Shown one piece after another: positions 1 to 9,000 of a stretch of 64,000 nt of DNA (within the stretch, counting starts at the first letter, position 1; every line of letters starts with the position of its first letter). The stretch comes from Desulfoluna limicola (GTDB lineage Bacteria; Desulfobacterota; Desulfobacteria; Desulfobacterales; Desulfolunaceae), in NCBI RefSeq assembly GCF_021654575.1, contig NZ_AP024488.1, positions 6,199,791 through 6,263,790 on the forward strand. The letters are read 5' to 3'. A program made the position numbers and the translations under genes. Below the pieces are notes generated by a model. It worked only from the letters and a program-made list of their open reading frames with translations. It had not been told where the DNA came from and made no database searches.

Positions 1-1067
1 GTGAGGTCATTAACCTCTGCGCCAACAATTACCTGGGGCTCTCCAACAATCAGACGCTCATTGACGCCGCCCATGCCTCTTTGGATAAATACGGGTTCGG
101 CATGAGTTCCGTAAGGTTCATCTGCGGTACCCTGGATATTCACAAAGAGCTGGAATCTGCCATGAGTGATTTTCTGGGCATGGAGGATACCATTCTCTAC
201 AGCTCCTGCTTTGACGCAAACGGCGGGCTTTTTGAGACCCTCCTGGGGCCTGACGATGCCATCATCAGCGACGCATTGAACCACGCCAGCATCATCGACG
301 GTGTCCGTCTCAGCAAAGCCAAGCGGTTCAGGTACGCGAATAACGATATGGTGGACCTTGAAGTGCAGCTCAAGGCAGCCCAGGGGTCGCGCTTTATCCT
401 GATCGCCACGGACGGTGTCTTCTCCATGGACGGAACCATCGCAGACCTTGCATCCATTTGTGATCTTGCTGACAGATACGGCGCTTACGTGATGGTGGAT
501 GACTCCCATGCAGTGGGGTTCACTGGTGAGACGGGCAGGGGGACCCATGAACTCTGCGGTGTCATGGGGCGGGTGGATATCATTACCGGAACCCTGGGCA
601 AAGCCCTTGGCGGAGCCTCCGGCGGGTACACCTCCGGAAAAAAAGAGGTGATCGAGTGGCTGAGGCAGAGATCCCGTCCCTACCTCTTTTCCAATACCCT
701 GGCACCGGTGGTCACCGCCACATCCATTGCGGTCCTCAATATGCTAAAATCCAGTTCTACGCTTATCGAGACCCTGAAAGGGAACACCCGGTACTTCAGG
801 GCTGGCTTGGAACAAGCGGGCTTTGACCTCGTTCCCGGCAATCACCCCATCATCCCTGTGATGCTGGGAGATGCCGCCCTCGCCAAGGAGATGGCCAACC
901 GTCTCCTGGATGAGGGCATCTACGTCATCGGGTTCAGCTTCCCTGTCGTCCCCAAAGGCAAGGCGAGAATTCGTACCCAGATGTCTGCTGGGCTCACAAA
1001 AGAGCACCTGGACAAGGCAATCCAGGCTTTTACCAAGGTGGGCAAAGAGCTGGAGGTGATTCAATGA
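1..1067 (+). CDS. kbl: 2-amino-3-ketobutyrate CoA ligase (glycine C-acetyltransferase), 5' end cut off by the window
   Basis: PLP enzyme that converts 2-amino-3-oxobutyrate plus CoA to glycine plus acetyl-CoA, the second step of threonine breakdown by the Tdh-Kbl route. The open frame enters from the left edge (first full codon at base 3) and starts with residues matching about position 45 of the E. coli protein (INLCANNYLGLSNN). Roughly 355 of about 398 residues are present. The PLP-lysine region is visible (TGTLGKALGGASGGY), as is the motif VDDSHAVGF. The stop codon overlaps the tdh start in an ATGA arrangement, so the two genes are translationally coupled. The true start lies outside the window. 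Confidence 0.97.
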   Translation, partial: EVINLCANNYLGLSNNQTLIDAAHASLDKYGFGMSSVRFICGTLDIHKELESAMSDFLGMEDTILYSSCFDANGGLFETLLGPDDAIISDALNHASIIDGVRLSKAKRFRYANNDMVDLEVQLKAAQGSRFILIATDGVFSMDGTIADLASICDLADRYGAYVMVDDSHAVGFTGETGRGTHELCGVMGRVDIITGTLGKALGGASGGYTSGKKEVIEWLRQRSRPYLFSNTLAPVVTATSIAVLNMLKSSSTLIETLKGNTRYFRAGLEQAGFDLVPGNHPIIPVMLGDAALAKEMANRLLDEGIYVIGFSFPVVPKGKARIRTQMSAGLTKEHLDKAIQAFTKVGKELEVIQ

Positions 1068-2101
1068 GTCGAATGAAAGTGTTGTCCAAGGCAAAGCCGG
1101 AAACCGGAATCTGGATGGAAGAGGCCGACATTCCCAAGCCCGGTCACAACGACCTCCTGATCCAGGTGAAAAAAACAGCCATCTGCGGAACCGATATCCA
1201 TATCTACAACTGGGATGAATGGTCCCAGAAGACGGTTCCCACACCCATGGTCATTGGCCATGAGTTCTCTGGTGTCATTGTTGAGGTGGGCAGTGAGGTG
1301 GAAGGCTACAAGGTGGGAGACCGGGTCTCTGCCGAGGGACATATCACCTGCGGGTACTGCCGGAACTGCAAAGCTGGAAAACGCCACCTCTGCCGGAATA
1401 CCGAAGGGATTGGCGTGAACCGTACCGGCTGTTTTGCCGAGTATATAGCGGTGCCGGCCGTTAACGCGTTCAGCATTCCCTCTTCCATCAGCGATGAGAC
1501 CGCCTCCATTATGGATCCTTTGGGCAATGCCACCCACACCGCCCTCTCTTTTGACCTGGTGGGGGAAGATGTGCTCATCACCGGGGCGGGTCCCATCGGC
1601 ATCATGGCCGTTGCCATCGCACGGCATGCCGGGGCGCGGCACGTTGTTATCACCGACGTGAACGACTATCGCCTTGATCTGGCCAAAAGGATGGGGGCTA
1701 CGCGGGCCGTGAACGTTTCAAAGGAGAACGGATCGATCTTTGATGCCATGGCCGAGCTTGACATGAGCGAAGGGTTTGATGTGGGCCTTGAAATGTCCGG
1801 CAACCCCCATGCGTTTCGAGACATGCTTGAGGCTTTGAATTTCGGCGGCAACATCGCGCTTCTGGGGATTCAGCCTCCGGAGACCTCCATCGACTGGTCC
1901 CAGATTATATTTAAAGGGCTGAAGCTCAAGGGCATTTATGGGCGAGAGATGTTCGAGACCTGGTACAAGATGACGAGCATGCTTCAGAGCGGCCTGGATG
2001 TCTCACCGGTCATCACCCACCGGTTCGGCGTAGACGATTTTCAGAAAGGCTTCGATGTCATGCGCTCCGGTGAATCCGGAAAGGTCATTCTGGAGTGGTA
2101 G
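1064..2101 (+). CDS. tdh: L-threonine 3-dehydrogenase
   Basis: Zinc- and NAD-dependent medium-chain alcohol dehydrogenase that oxidises L-threonine to 2-amino-3-oxobutyrate, the substrate of the overlapping upstream kbl product. It has 345 residues against 341 in E. coli. The catalytic zinc segment is seen as CGTDIHIYNWDEW followed by GHEFSG. The structural-zinc cysteine cluster is CGYCRNCKAGKRHLC. The Rossmann glycine motif is ITGAGPIGIMAV. Its ATG overlaps the kbl stop by 4 bases. A repeat element follows 17 bases after the stop. Confidence 0.97.
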   Translation: MSRMKVLSKAKPETGIWMEEADIPKPGHNDLLIQVKKTAICGTDIHIYNWDEWSQKTVPTPMVIGHEFSGVIVEVGSEVEGYKVGDRVSAEGHITCGYCRNCKAGKRHLCRNTEGIGVNRTGCFAEYIAVPAVNAFSIPSSISDETASIMDPLGNATHTALSFDLVGEDVLITGAGPIGIMAVAIARHAGARHVVITDVNDYRLDLAKRMGATRAVNVSKENGSIFDAMAELDMSEGFDVGLEMSGNPHAFRDMLEALNFGGNIALLGIQPPETSIDWSQIIFKGLKLKGIYGREMFETWYKMTSMLQSGLDVSPVITHRFGVDDFQKGFDVMRSGESGKVILEW

Positions 2102-2118
2102 TCAGAACTTGAGAAAAT

Positions 2119-2622
2119 GCCCCCGGCGGCAAGGTGGGGGCACCTTGAAACCCTGTGGCGAATGCGATGCGGGTGTTGCGATGCAACGGATGTCGCGTCC
2201 GCATTCGCGTTGTGTGCAAGGGTGTGCATCATGCGTGGCACGTGCATGAGTGATGGGCGATCCGGTTCGAATTCAACGGGTGGCGTGAGTCTGAACTACC
2301 TCGGTGGCATTGCTGGAGCCAACTTTTTGAAATGTTGTGTGACTTGGCTTTGAATTGTTTCTTGGTTAACTCGTTTGCCTGGGCCAAATGTTGATAAAGC
2401 ATTTTGGTTCCCCTCTATGGAGCCACCGATTGCCTGGTTGTTTAAAGGTCGTCGAGATGCTGCTTTATTGATTTCCCGCCAATTGATGATGATGAAACGG
2501 ATTGTCCAACCGAAGTCGTTTGCCACGGGCGTAGCCCGTCAGCGAATGTGACCGGCCCGAGGGACGAGGGGCGGGGGCATCTGCACCCCGCTTTCAAGGT
2601 GGCACACCTTGCCGCCGGAGTC
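2119..2622. repeat. Dispersed intergenic element, copy 1 (long form)
   Basis: The ends are GCCCCCGGCGGCAAGGTG on the left and CACCTTGCCGCCGGAG on the right, the inverted ends shared by the whole family. The interior holds a small ACGGGCGTAGCCCGT hairpin and a GAGGGACGA loop. At about 500 bases it is the longest copy here. It fills most of the tdh-sstT gap. I see no credible gene in it. Confidence 0.8.
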
Positions 2623-2660
2623 TCGCTTTTGGTCTTTCATTGACCAGACAAGATAAAAAA

Positions 2661-2697
2661 GGCCGCATGGGTTTTGTCCCATGCGGCCCTTTTAATG
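2661..2697 (-). terminator. Intrinsic terminator after sstT (works on both strands)
   Basis: Perfect 11-base arms (GGCCGCATGGG / CCCATGCGGCC) around a 6-base loop. On the minus strand the stem is followed by a run of six T, which fits termination of sstT. The plus-strand tail (CTTTTAAT) is weaker. Confidence 0.88.
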
Positions 2698-2732
2698 ATC
2701 ATGTCAATGTACTGCTTTTGCTGAGCAGGTGC

Positions 2733-3986
2733 CTACGCGGCGGCGGAGGTCCTGGGCTCAGTCACTGCGGCGATGCCCTTGTGTGCGGCGATATCCGAAG
2801 CTGCGGTGAACAGAACGTCGGTGGAGCTGTTGAGTGCGGTCTCGGCAGAGTCCTGGATCACGCCGATGATGAAGCCGGCGGCGACAACCTGCATGGAGAT
2901 TTCGTTGGGAACGCCGAAGAGGCTGCATGCAAGGGGAATCAAAAGAAGTGAGCCACCGGCAACGCCGGAAGCGCCGCATGCAGAGACGGAGGCGATGATG
3001 CTCAGGAGCAGTGCCGTTGCTATGTCAACCTGAATGCCAAGGGTGTGTACCGCAGCCAGGGTCATCACGGTAATGGTGATGGCAGCCCCGCCCATGTTGA
3101 CGGTAGCGCCGAGCGGAATGGAGACGGAGTAGGTGTCTTCATGCAGGTCGAGGCGCTTGCAGAGATCCATGTTGACAGGGATGTTGGCAGCAGAACTCCG
3201 AGTAAAGAAGGCGGTGACGCCGCTCTCGCGAAGGCAGGTGAATACAAGGGGGTACGGGTTGCGCTTGGTCTTGAGGAAGACGATGACAGGGTTCACAACC
3301 AGGGCGATAATCAGCATGGAGCCCAGGAGGACCTGAAGCAGGTGCGTGTAACCAGCCAGGGCGGCAAAACCTGTGGTGGCGATGGTTTGAGCCACCAGGC
3401 CGAAAATACCCAGAGGGGCAAAACGGATGACCAGCTTTACGATGCTGGAAACGCCGTTGGAGATATCATTTAAGATGGTTTTTGTACCCTCACCCGTGTG
3501 CTGGAAGGCGACGCCCAGGGCGATGGCCCAGGCGAGGATGCCGATGAAGTTGCCTGTTGCCAGTGCGTTGATTGGGTTGTCCACGACCTTGAAGAGCAGG
3601 GTGTTGAGGACCTCGCCAATGCCGTTGGGCGGGGTCGCTGCGGTGTCGGTGGCCACAAGGGTCAGGTCTGTGGGAAAAAGAAAGCTCATGGTCACGGCGA
3701 CCAATGCCGCCATGAATGTACCAATCAGGTACAAGCTGATGATAGAGCGCATGTTGGTGTGAGCGCCACGCTTTTGGTTTGCAATAGAAGAAGCAACGAT
3801 GACAAAAACGAGAATAGGTGCAACGGCCTTCAGTGCTTTGACGAACAAGCTGCCAAAGAGGCCGGCTGAGTTGGCCGCCCCGGGTGCTGCAAGGGCGACA
3901 ATGACGCCAGCAATGATTCCACCCAAAATTTGCAGTACCAGACTGCCTGATGCGATTTTTTTAAATATCCCTGCCACTTGATTCAT
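2733..3986 (-). CDS. sstT: Serine/threonine:Na+ symporter SstT
   Basis: Dicarboxylate/amino acid:cation symporter family membrane protein of 417 residues (E. coli SstT has 414). It probably imports serine and threonine with Na+. The sequence is strongly hydrophobic, with conserved patches SIPLGATVNMGGAAITI and a serine-rich loop near FFTRSSAANIPVN typical of the family. The start ATG is preceded on the minus strand by GGGGGATT. It sits tail to tail with kbl-tdh, so uptake and breakdown of threonine are neighbours. The large gap upstream holds the riboswitch of the next operon on the other strand. Confidence 0.93.
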   Translation of the reverse strand: MNQVAGIFKKIASGSLVLQILGGIIAGVIVALAAPGAANSAGLFGSLFVKALKAVAPILVFVIVASSIANQKRGAHTNMRSIISLYLIGTFMAALVAVTMSFLFPTDLTLVATDTAATPPNGIGEVLNTLLFKVVDNPINALATGNFIGILAWAIALGVAFQHTGEGTKTILNDISNGVSSIVKLVIRFAPLGIFGLVAQTIATTGFAALAGYTHLLQVLLGSMLIIALVVNPVIVFLKTKRNPYPLVFTCLRESGVTAFFTRSSAANIPVNMDLCKRLDLHEDTYSVSIPLGATVNMGGAAITITVMTLAAVHTLGIQVDIATALLLSIIASVSACGASGVAGGSLLLIPLACSLFGVPNEISMQVVAAGFIIGVIQDSAETALNSSTDVLFTAASDIAAHKGIAAVTEPRTSAAA

Positions 3987-4376
3987 GTGAATCCCCCAAA
4001 TGTTGTAAAAGGTTCTGAAAAAATCCCTGGGAGGATTAATAGGGGATATATAACTAATATGTCAATATTTTATTTAAAAATGCCATAAACCTCAATCGAG
4101 GTGCCTGTTTATTGCGTATTCATCATTAACCAGTTGATACACTTGTTTACAGGTGCCATTGTTGGGGTGTGCCGAGGTCGTGCCCTCTGCAGTACAAAAA
4201 CCAAGGAACGTCTTGTATTGATGAGGGTTTATGTTTTTAGCGTTTTTGTTTGTAGAAACCAGGCTCTCGAGGCCCTGTCTTCTGTGGCCCGTAGCCGTTT
4301 TCCCCTTGCGCCTTTTGTCCATTTCATGTAATTCATGACGAGTACCCAGAAAGGGGTATAAATTTATTTGTCATAA
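3987..4376. other. Gene-free spacer between divergent sstT and the riboswitch
   Basis: AT-rich stretch of 390 bases with no supported gene. It should hold the promoters for sstT (leftward) and for the riboswitch transcript (rightward). I could not fix either promoter with confidence. Confidence 0.5.
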
Positions 4377-4560
4377 CGGTGTCATGCAAACGGAACTACG
4401 GTGAAAGTCCGTGACGGTCCCGCCGCTGTAACCGGGTGGCTCGGCGCAGGTTGTTTTTATTGAATGATAAAGATAACAGTCACTGCTTCTTTAATATAAG
4501 GAGGCGGGAAGGCGTGCCGGGCGAGTGAACTTTAACCCCGGGAGTCAGAAGACGTGCATG
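4377..4560 (+). promoter_or_regulatory. Cobalamin riboswitch (aptamer)
   Basis: The conserved core of the B12 aptamer is present: GGTGAAAGTCC followed by CGGTCCCGCCGCTGTAACCG at 4410-4443, and a degenerate B12 box GAGTCAGAAGACGTGC at 4542-4557. A variable arm lies between them. It precedes a strong intrinsic terminator and then the ThiC-family/cobT genes. This implies that the downstream genes are switched off by cobamide rather than by thiamine pyrophosphate. Confidence 0.93.
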
Positions 4561-4587
4561 AGACTATCAATGACCGAGTCTGATGGC

Positions 4588-4636
4588 AAAGGGCTCTGTG
4601 GTACAGCTGTATCTGTACCACAGAGCCCTTTTTTTA
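4588..4636 (+). terminator. Terminator of the cobalamin riboswitch expression platform
   Basis: Perfect 18-base arms (AAAGGGCTCTGTGGTACA and its complement) with an 8-base loop, followed by a run of T. It lies 28 bases after the B12 box and 165 bases before the ThiC-family start, so it can act as a regulated attenuator. Confidence 0.9.
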
Positions 4637-4798
4637 TTGCCCATGGCGTATGCGTCAATGTGGAGCACGGGTAAGGGGGTCAGGGGATCACCCCCCTGGC
4701 CGCCGGAGGCCGTTTTTCACCCATTTGACTCGGTGGCCTGAATATCATGATGGTGGCAGCAAATACGTGTCTGCCGATACGTGAAGGAGAACAAAGAC

Positions 4799-6124
4799 AT
4801 GACTGTAAAGACCCAGATTGAGTTGGCCCGGGACGGCGTGGTTTCCCCCCAGATGCAGCAGGTTGCAGAAAAAGAGAACTATGCCCCCGAGCGCATTCGT
4901 GAGCTGGTGGCCAAGGGTGAGATTGTTATCCCCAACAACCCCAAGTTCAAGGGCCCTGCCGTGGGAATCGGCACCGGTCTCAGAACCAAGGTGAACGCCT
5001 CCATCGGCACCAGCTCCGATATCTGTGATATCAAGAGCGAAGTTGAAAAGGCCCTGGCCGCAGAGGAAGAGGGGGCTGATACCCTCATGGAACTCTCTGC
5101 CGGTGGCGATCTCGACCTTGTCCGTCGCGAGGTGCTTGCCGCAACCAACCTTCCCTTGGGCAACGTGCCCCTTTATCAGGCCTTCAAGGAGACCGGGCGA
5201 AAGTACCAGGACCCCTCCAAGCTTGATCCCGAATTTCTGTTTGATCTCATTGAACAGCAGCTCCAGGACGGCCTCTCCTTCATGGCCATCCACTGCGGTA
5301 TCAACCAGTATACCATTGAGCGGCTTCGTGCCCAGGGCTTCCGATACGGCGGTCTCGCCTCCAAGGGGGGCACCTTCATGGTGGCCTGGATGGACGCCAC
5401 CAAGCGTGAGAACCCCCTCTACGAGCAGTTCGATCGTGTGTGCGCCCTGATGAAGAAGTATGACGCGGTTCTCTCCCTCGGCAACGGCATCCGTGCCGGC
5501 GCCATCCATGACAGCCACGACCGCGCTCAGATGGCCGAGATGATCATCAACTGTGAGCTCGCCGAGCTTGGTCGGGACATGGGGTGCCAGATGATGGTGG
5601 AAGGCCCCGGCCATGTGCCCCTCGATGAGATCGAAGGCAACATTATGCTTGAAAAACGCATGAGCGGAAACGCCCCCTATTACGTTCTCGGACCCATCCC
5701 CTGCGATACCGGAGCCGGGTACGATCACATTACTGCGGCCATCGGTGCCGCGAGCTCCGCTCGCTACGGTGCTGACCTCATCTGCTACATCACCCCTGCC
5801 GAGCACCTGGCCCTGCCCACGGTTCAGGATGTCCGTGAGGGCGTTCGCGCCACCCGTCTTGCCACCCGCATCGGGGACATCTCCAAGTACCCCGACCGTC
5901 GTGAGAACGAGAAAATGGCTGCCATGGCGCGCCGTGAAATGCGCTGGGACGACTTGGAGAAGTACCTTCTTTTCCCCGAGGTGGCCAAGTCCATCCGTGC
6001 CGAGCGCTGCCCAGAAAACGAAGACACCTGCACCATGTGCGGCGATTTCTGCGCCATGAAAAAAGGCATGGAAGTGTTCGAGCCCGACATCAAAGGCGAC
6101 AAAATTTACTGCACAAAAAACTAA
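4799..6124 (+). CDS. bzaF: ThiC-family radical SAM enzyme, probably 5-hydroxybenzimidazole synthase (BzaF/HbiS)
   Basis: It has 441 residues, the short ThiC-family length, and ends with the cluster-binding cysteines CTMCGDFC (C-x2-C-x3-C) in the C-terminal tail. ThiC turns aminoimidazole ribotide into HMP-phosphate. Its paralogue BzaF turns the same substrate into 5-hydroxybenzimidazole, a cobamide lower ligand. I favour BzaF because a cobalamin riboswitch, not a TPP riboswitch, lies upstream, because cobT follows directly, and because no thiamine gene is nearby. The start is the ATG 9 bases after GAAGGAG. A GTG 18 bases earlier lies inside that ribosome site. Residue-level separation of ThiC from BzaF cannot be done by eye, so a true ThiC remains possible. 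Confidence 0.72.
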   Translation: MTVKTQIELARDGVVSPQMQQVAEKENYAPERIRELVAKGEIVIPNNPKFKGPAVGIGTGLRTKVNASIGTSSDICDIKSEVEKALAAEEEGADTLMELSAGGDLDLVRREVLAATNLPLGNVPLYQAFKETGRKYQDPSKLDPEFLFDLIEQQLQDGLSFMAIHCGINQYTIERLRAQGFRYGGLASKGGTFMVAWMDATKRENPLYEQFDRVCALMKKYDAVLSLGNGIRAGAIHDSHDRAQMAEMIINCELAELGRDMGCQMMVEGPGHVPLDEIEGNIMLEKRMSGNAPYYVLGPIPCDTGAGYDHITAAIGAASSARYGADLICYITPAEHLALPTVQDVREGVRATRLATRIGDISKYPDRRENEKMAAMARREMRWDDLEKYLLFPEVAKSIRAERCPENEDTCTMCGDFCAMKKGMEVFEPDIKGDKIYCTKN

Positions 6125-6132
6125 GCTGTGAT

Positions 6133-6221
6133 GCCTCCGGCGGCCCTGCCGGGGGCCAAACTTTTGAAAAGTTTGACAAACAGGTTGTGAGGCATGTCGT
6201 GGTGTCGCCTCGGCCGGAGGC
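6133..6221. repeat. Dispersed intergenic element, copy 2 (short form)
   Basis: The left end is GCCTCCGGCGGCCCTGCCGG, followed by the AAACTTTTGAAAAGTTT palindrome and GACAAACAGG. The right end is CGGCCGGAGGC. It lies inside the bzaF-cobT operon and ends 15 bases before the cobT ribosome site. Confidence 0.85.
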
Positions 6222-6246
6222 CTGTTAGATTATCAGGAGATCCTGC

Positions 6247-7314
6247 ATGAAATTACTCGAAAAAACCATCGGTTCCATTGTTGGTATTGATCGTGAGGTT
6301 GAGAAGGCGGCTTTGGCGCGCCTTGCCGATCAAGCTCGGCCCCAGGGGAGCCTGGGGGTTTTAGAGCCCCTTTCTGCGCGCCTGGCTGCCATTGCCGGGG
6401 CCATTGATGTAAAGCTCGATAAGAAGGTGGTGGTGACCTGCGCAGGGGATCACGGTGTGGTGGAGGAAGGGGTGAGTCTTTTTCCCCAGGAAGTGACCCA
6501 GCAGATGGTTCACAACTTCGTGATCAAAGGGGCTTCCATCAACGTACTGGCAAAGCACGCCGGGGCCGAGTCTATGGCTGCCGACATCGGCGTGAAGGGA
6601 GAGTGTGACCCGTCGCTTCCCATCTTTCATAAGAAGGTTGCCAAGGGGACGGATAACTTCACCAAGGGCCCTGCCATGAGCCGTGAGCAGGCCGTTAAGG
6701 CCATCGAAGCGGGGATAGAGATCGTCGACGAGCTTGTGGCCCAAGGAAAACTCGATATGCTCGGTACCGGGGACATGGGGATCGGCAACACGACCCCCTC
6801 CACGGCCATTATTGCCGTCCTTTCCGGCGAGAAGGTGGAAGACCTTACCGGCCGTGGAACGGGCATCAACGATGAAGCCCTTCAGCGTAAGGTTGCGGCA
6901 ATCAAGAAGGGGATCGAGGTGAACAAGCCGGATCCCAAGGACCCCATTGATGTCCTCTCCAAGGTGGGGGGCTACGAGATCGGCGCTCTGGCCGGACTCG
7001 TTCTTGGGGCCGCAGCCCATGGCATTCCCGTGGTGTGTGACGGCTTTATCTCCACCGCCGGAGCTCTCATTGCAGGAGACCTGGCTCCCACGGCAAAAGA
7101 GTACCTCTTTGCCAGCCACCGCTCCGTGGAAGTCGGGCACACCTTCATGCACGACCATCTCGGTGTGGAACCCCTCCTGGACCTTGGGTTCCGACTCGGT
7201 GAAGGCACCGGCGCGGCCCTCACCATGGAGCTTCTGGATGCCTCCACCCGTATTCTGGCCGATATTCTAACCTTCGAAGAAGTGGCCATCAAAGATCCTC
7301 ACACCAAAGGGTAG
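6247..7314 (+). CDS. cobT: Nicotinate-nucleotide:dimethylbenzimidazole phosphoribosyltransferase CobT
   Basis: It activates a benzimidazole-type base to its alpha-ribotide for attachment as the lower ligand of cobamides. It has 355 residues (Salmonella CobT has 356). Visible family motifs are CAGDHGV, the GTGDMGIGNTTPSTAI segment and, near the C-terminus, RLGEGTGAAL with the catalytic glutamate. AGGAG stands 6 bases before the ATG. It follows the ThiC-family gene and is presumably under the same cobalamin riboswitch. Its base substrate here would be 5-hydroxy- or 5-methoxybenzimidazole if the neighbour is BzaF (inference). Confidence 0.95.
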   Translation: MKLLEKTIGSIVGIDREVEKAALARLADQARPQGSLGVLEPLSARLAAIAGAIDVKLDKKVVVTCAGDHGVVEEGVSLFPQEVTQQMVHNFVIKGASINVLAKHAGAESMAADIGVKGECDPSLPIFHKKVAKGTDNFTKGPAMSREQAVKAIEAGIEIVDELVAQGKLDMLGTGDMGIGNTTPSTAIIAVLSGEKVEDLTGRGTGINDEALQRKVAAIKKGIEVNKPDPKDPIDVLSKVGGYEIGALAGLVLGAAAHGIPVVCDGFISTAGALIAGDLAPTAKEYLFASHRSVEVGHTFMHDHLGVEPLLDLGFRLGEGTGAALTMELLDASTRILADILTFEEVAIKDPHTKG

Positions 7315-7341
7315 CCCCCTTTGCCGATGAGCTGTGATACG

Positions 7342-7380
7342 ATACCCCTGCATGATGACTTGCAGGGGTATTTTTGTTTT
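7342..7380 (+). terminator. Intrinsic terminator after cobT
   Basis: Perfect 11-base arms (ATACCCCTGCA / TGCAGGGGTAT), 8-base loop, then TTTTGTTTT. It closes the riboswitch operon, so the following methyltransferase gene probably needs readthrough or its own promoter. Confidence 0.9.
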
Positions 7381-7390
7381 AGAAAAGCGT

Positions 7391-7500
7391 GCCTCCGGCG
7401 GCAAGGTGTGCCACCTTGAAAGCGGGCTCGCGAATGTTCCCGAGCCTCGTTCCTCGTGTTGATCATATTCGCTTACGGGCTTCTCCCGTGCCCAACGACA
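7391..7500. repeat. Dispersed intergenic element, copy 3 (right end unclear)
   Basis: Begins GCCTCCGGCGGCAAGGTGTG and contains CCTCGTTCCTCG (the reverse of the CGAGGAACGAGG loop) and an ACGGGCTTCTCCCGT hairpin. No clear right inverted end is seen. The 146 bases after it up to the next start show nothing else. Confidence 0.7.
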
Positions 7501-7646
7501 ACGGTCGAATACCCTTCATCGGAATGGTTCAGGCAGCATGATGTGCGGCCTGAATGACGCCATGGCCTTTGCTTCGGTTTTCTGTTGATTATAGGCAGCT
7601 TGCATCGCGATAGATGTTGATTAGAGATAAAAGGAATTCACTATCT

Positions 7647-8639
7647 ATGACACCGTATTTGAAGTTTCACACCATGTTGACGGGGTACCGCCGGTACCGG
7701 CTGTTGGAAGCAGCCTTTGATGCCGGGGTGTTTGAATGTGTAGGTGCGGCCCCTGTGACGGCTGAAGCACTGTGTGGACAGGTCGGCTGGGATGTCGCCT
7801 TCGGTGGCAGGGCCCTTGAAGCCCTTTGTGTGCTTGGCGTTCTTGACGAGGCCCCAGATGGATTTTGTCTGTCTGAAATGGGAACGATTTTCTTGGGGGA
7901 GAGTGCCCCCCACCCCATGGGCGGTACCCTGGCCTTTGAAAAACGGCTTTTTGATGCCTGGGATCTCTTGGGAGAGACCCTTAAACGTGGCGAACGGGTT
8001 TATGCCGCCTCAGAGAAGAGTGACGCGGAGTATAAAAAGGATCTGGCCCAGTACATCGACGCCATGGACGAGGCGGCCAGGGTCAGGGCGGCAGAGCTCT
8101 GGGACATGGTAACCCCGGACGTTGGCCAAGGGTGTTTTGTGGAACTGGGGTTCGGGTCCGGCGCGTACAGCCTTGCCTTTTTGGAGACGCACCCCGAGTG
8201 GAGGGGGCAGCTTGCAGACCTCAATGATGTCGTGGGGCTGTTTGGGGAAAAACAAAAGGCGCATCCCGCCTTTGGGCGCATCGGGCTCTCCTGCGTGAAC
8301 CTTCTCGACGAAACCTGGGATCTCCCCGAGTGCCGGGGGGCCGACCTGCTTCTCCTTTCCAACCTGGTGCATTGCCAGGGAGACGAGGAGACCAGGGGGA
8401 TCGTGCAGCGTGCCGCAGGTCTCCTCGCCGAGGGCGGTACCCTGGTGGTTCACGACTTCTATCGGGAGCGGGGCGAGATTGGTGGTCTGTATGATCTGCA
8501 TATGATGCTCAATACCTACAACGGGAAAACCTATACCATTGCCGAGATGCGGGGCATGGTGGAGAAGGCAGGGCTTGTCTTCGTCGGGGATATTTCCTTA
8601 CCCTCGGGTTCCTGCGCCGTGATGGCCCGAAAAGAGTAA
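7647..8639 (+). CDS. SAM-dependent O-methyltransferase-like protein, candidate benzimidazole O-methyltransferase (BzaC-like role)
   Basis: It has 330 residues with the two-part layout of plant/bacterial O-methyltransferases. The N-terminal winged-helix dimerisation region runs over residues 1-90. A SAM-binding Rossmann domain follows with the glycine motif VELGFGSGAYSLAF and a late VHDFYRERGEIGGLYDL stretch. I chose the ATG preceded by AAGGA rather than one 33 bases upstream that has no ribosome site. Context suggests methylation of 5-hydroxybenzimidazole to 5-methoxybenzimidazole, as proposed for BzaC, because it follows the riboswitch-bzaF-cobT operon. However, a terminator and a repeat separate it from cobT, so another small hydroxylated substrate is possible. 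Confidence 0.55.
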   Translation: MTPYLKFHTMLTGYRRYRLLEAAFDAGVFECVGAAPVTAEALCGQVGWDVAFGGRALEALCVLGVLDEAPDGFCLSEMGTIFLGESAPHPMGGTLAFEKRLFDAWDLLGETLKRGERVYAASEKSDAEYKKDLAQYIDAMDEAARVRAAELWDMVTPDVGQGCFVELGFGSGAYSLAFLETHPEWRGQLADLNDVVGLFGEKQKAHPAFGRIGLSCVNLLDETWDLPECRGADLLLLSNLVHCQGDEETRGIVQRAAGLLAEGGTLVVHDFYRERGEIGGLYDLHMMLNTYNGKTYTIAEMRGMVEKAGLVFVGDISLPSGSCAVMARKE

Positions 8640-8648
8640 GGGGAACGT

Positions 8649-8799
8649 GCCTCCGCCGGCCCTGCCGGTCACCACGCCGATGAAGGGCGGTTGCAATGCG
8701 TCTCCCACATCGCTAATAACGCGAAAGGGATTGCGTCACGGAGACCTCCATGCATACGCCATAGGGTTTCAAGGTGCCCTCACCGTGGCCGCCGGAGGC
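8649..8799. repeat. Dispersed intergenic element, copy 4
   Basis: Bounded by GCCTCCGCCGG and GGCCGCCGGAGGC, with a TTTCAAGGTGCCCTCACC arm near the right end. It starts 10 bases after the methyltransferase stop. The remaining 200 bases before the next gene show nothing I can name. Confidence 0.8.
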
Positions 8800-9000
8800 A
8801 TGCTTTTGAACCGGGCGATATGCTGGCCTCGGTTCCCTGCTTGAAAGCCTTTACAACCTGTCTTCCTCTGGCTATGATTCGGGCATTCTGAGTCACACGC
8901 AAGTAACTGACGCATTCTGCCGACAGGGTCGGGGCAATGCTTCCATATATTCTTGGATCTTAAGGGCGCTTTGCGTCCGTCATGATGAAAGAGTGGGGTT

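Noticed and set aside
2117..2353. Small open frames inside the repeat elements (also at 13520-13954, 32295-32504 and 53859-54086)
   Set aside because: They follow the repeat sequence, lack ribosome sites and are not consistent in frame between copies.
4745..5806. Long open frame on the minus strand opposite the ThiC-family gene
   Set aside because: It is the antisense shadow of a strongly conserved enzyme gene. Its translation has no recognisable domain and there is no ribosome site.
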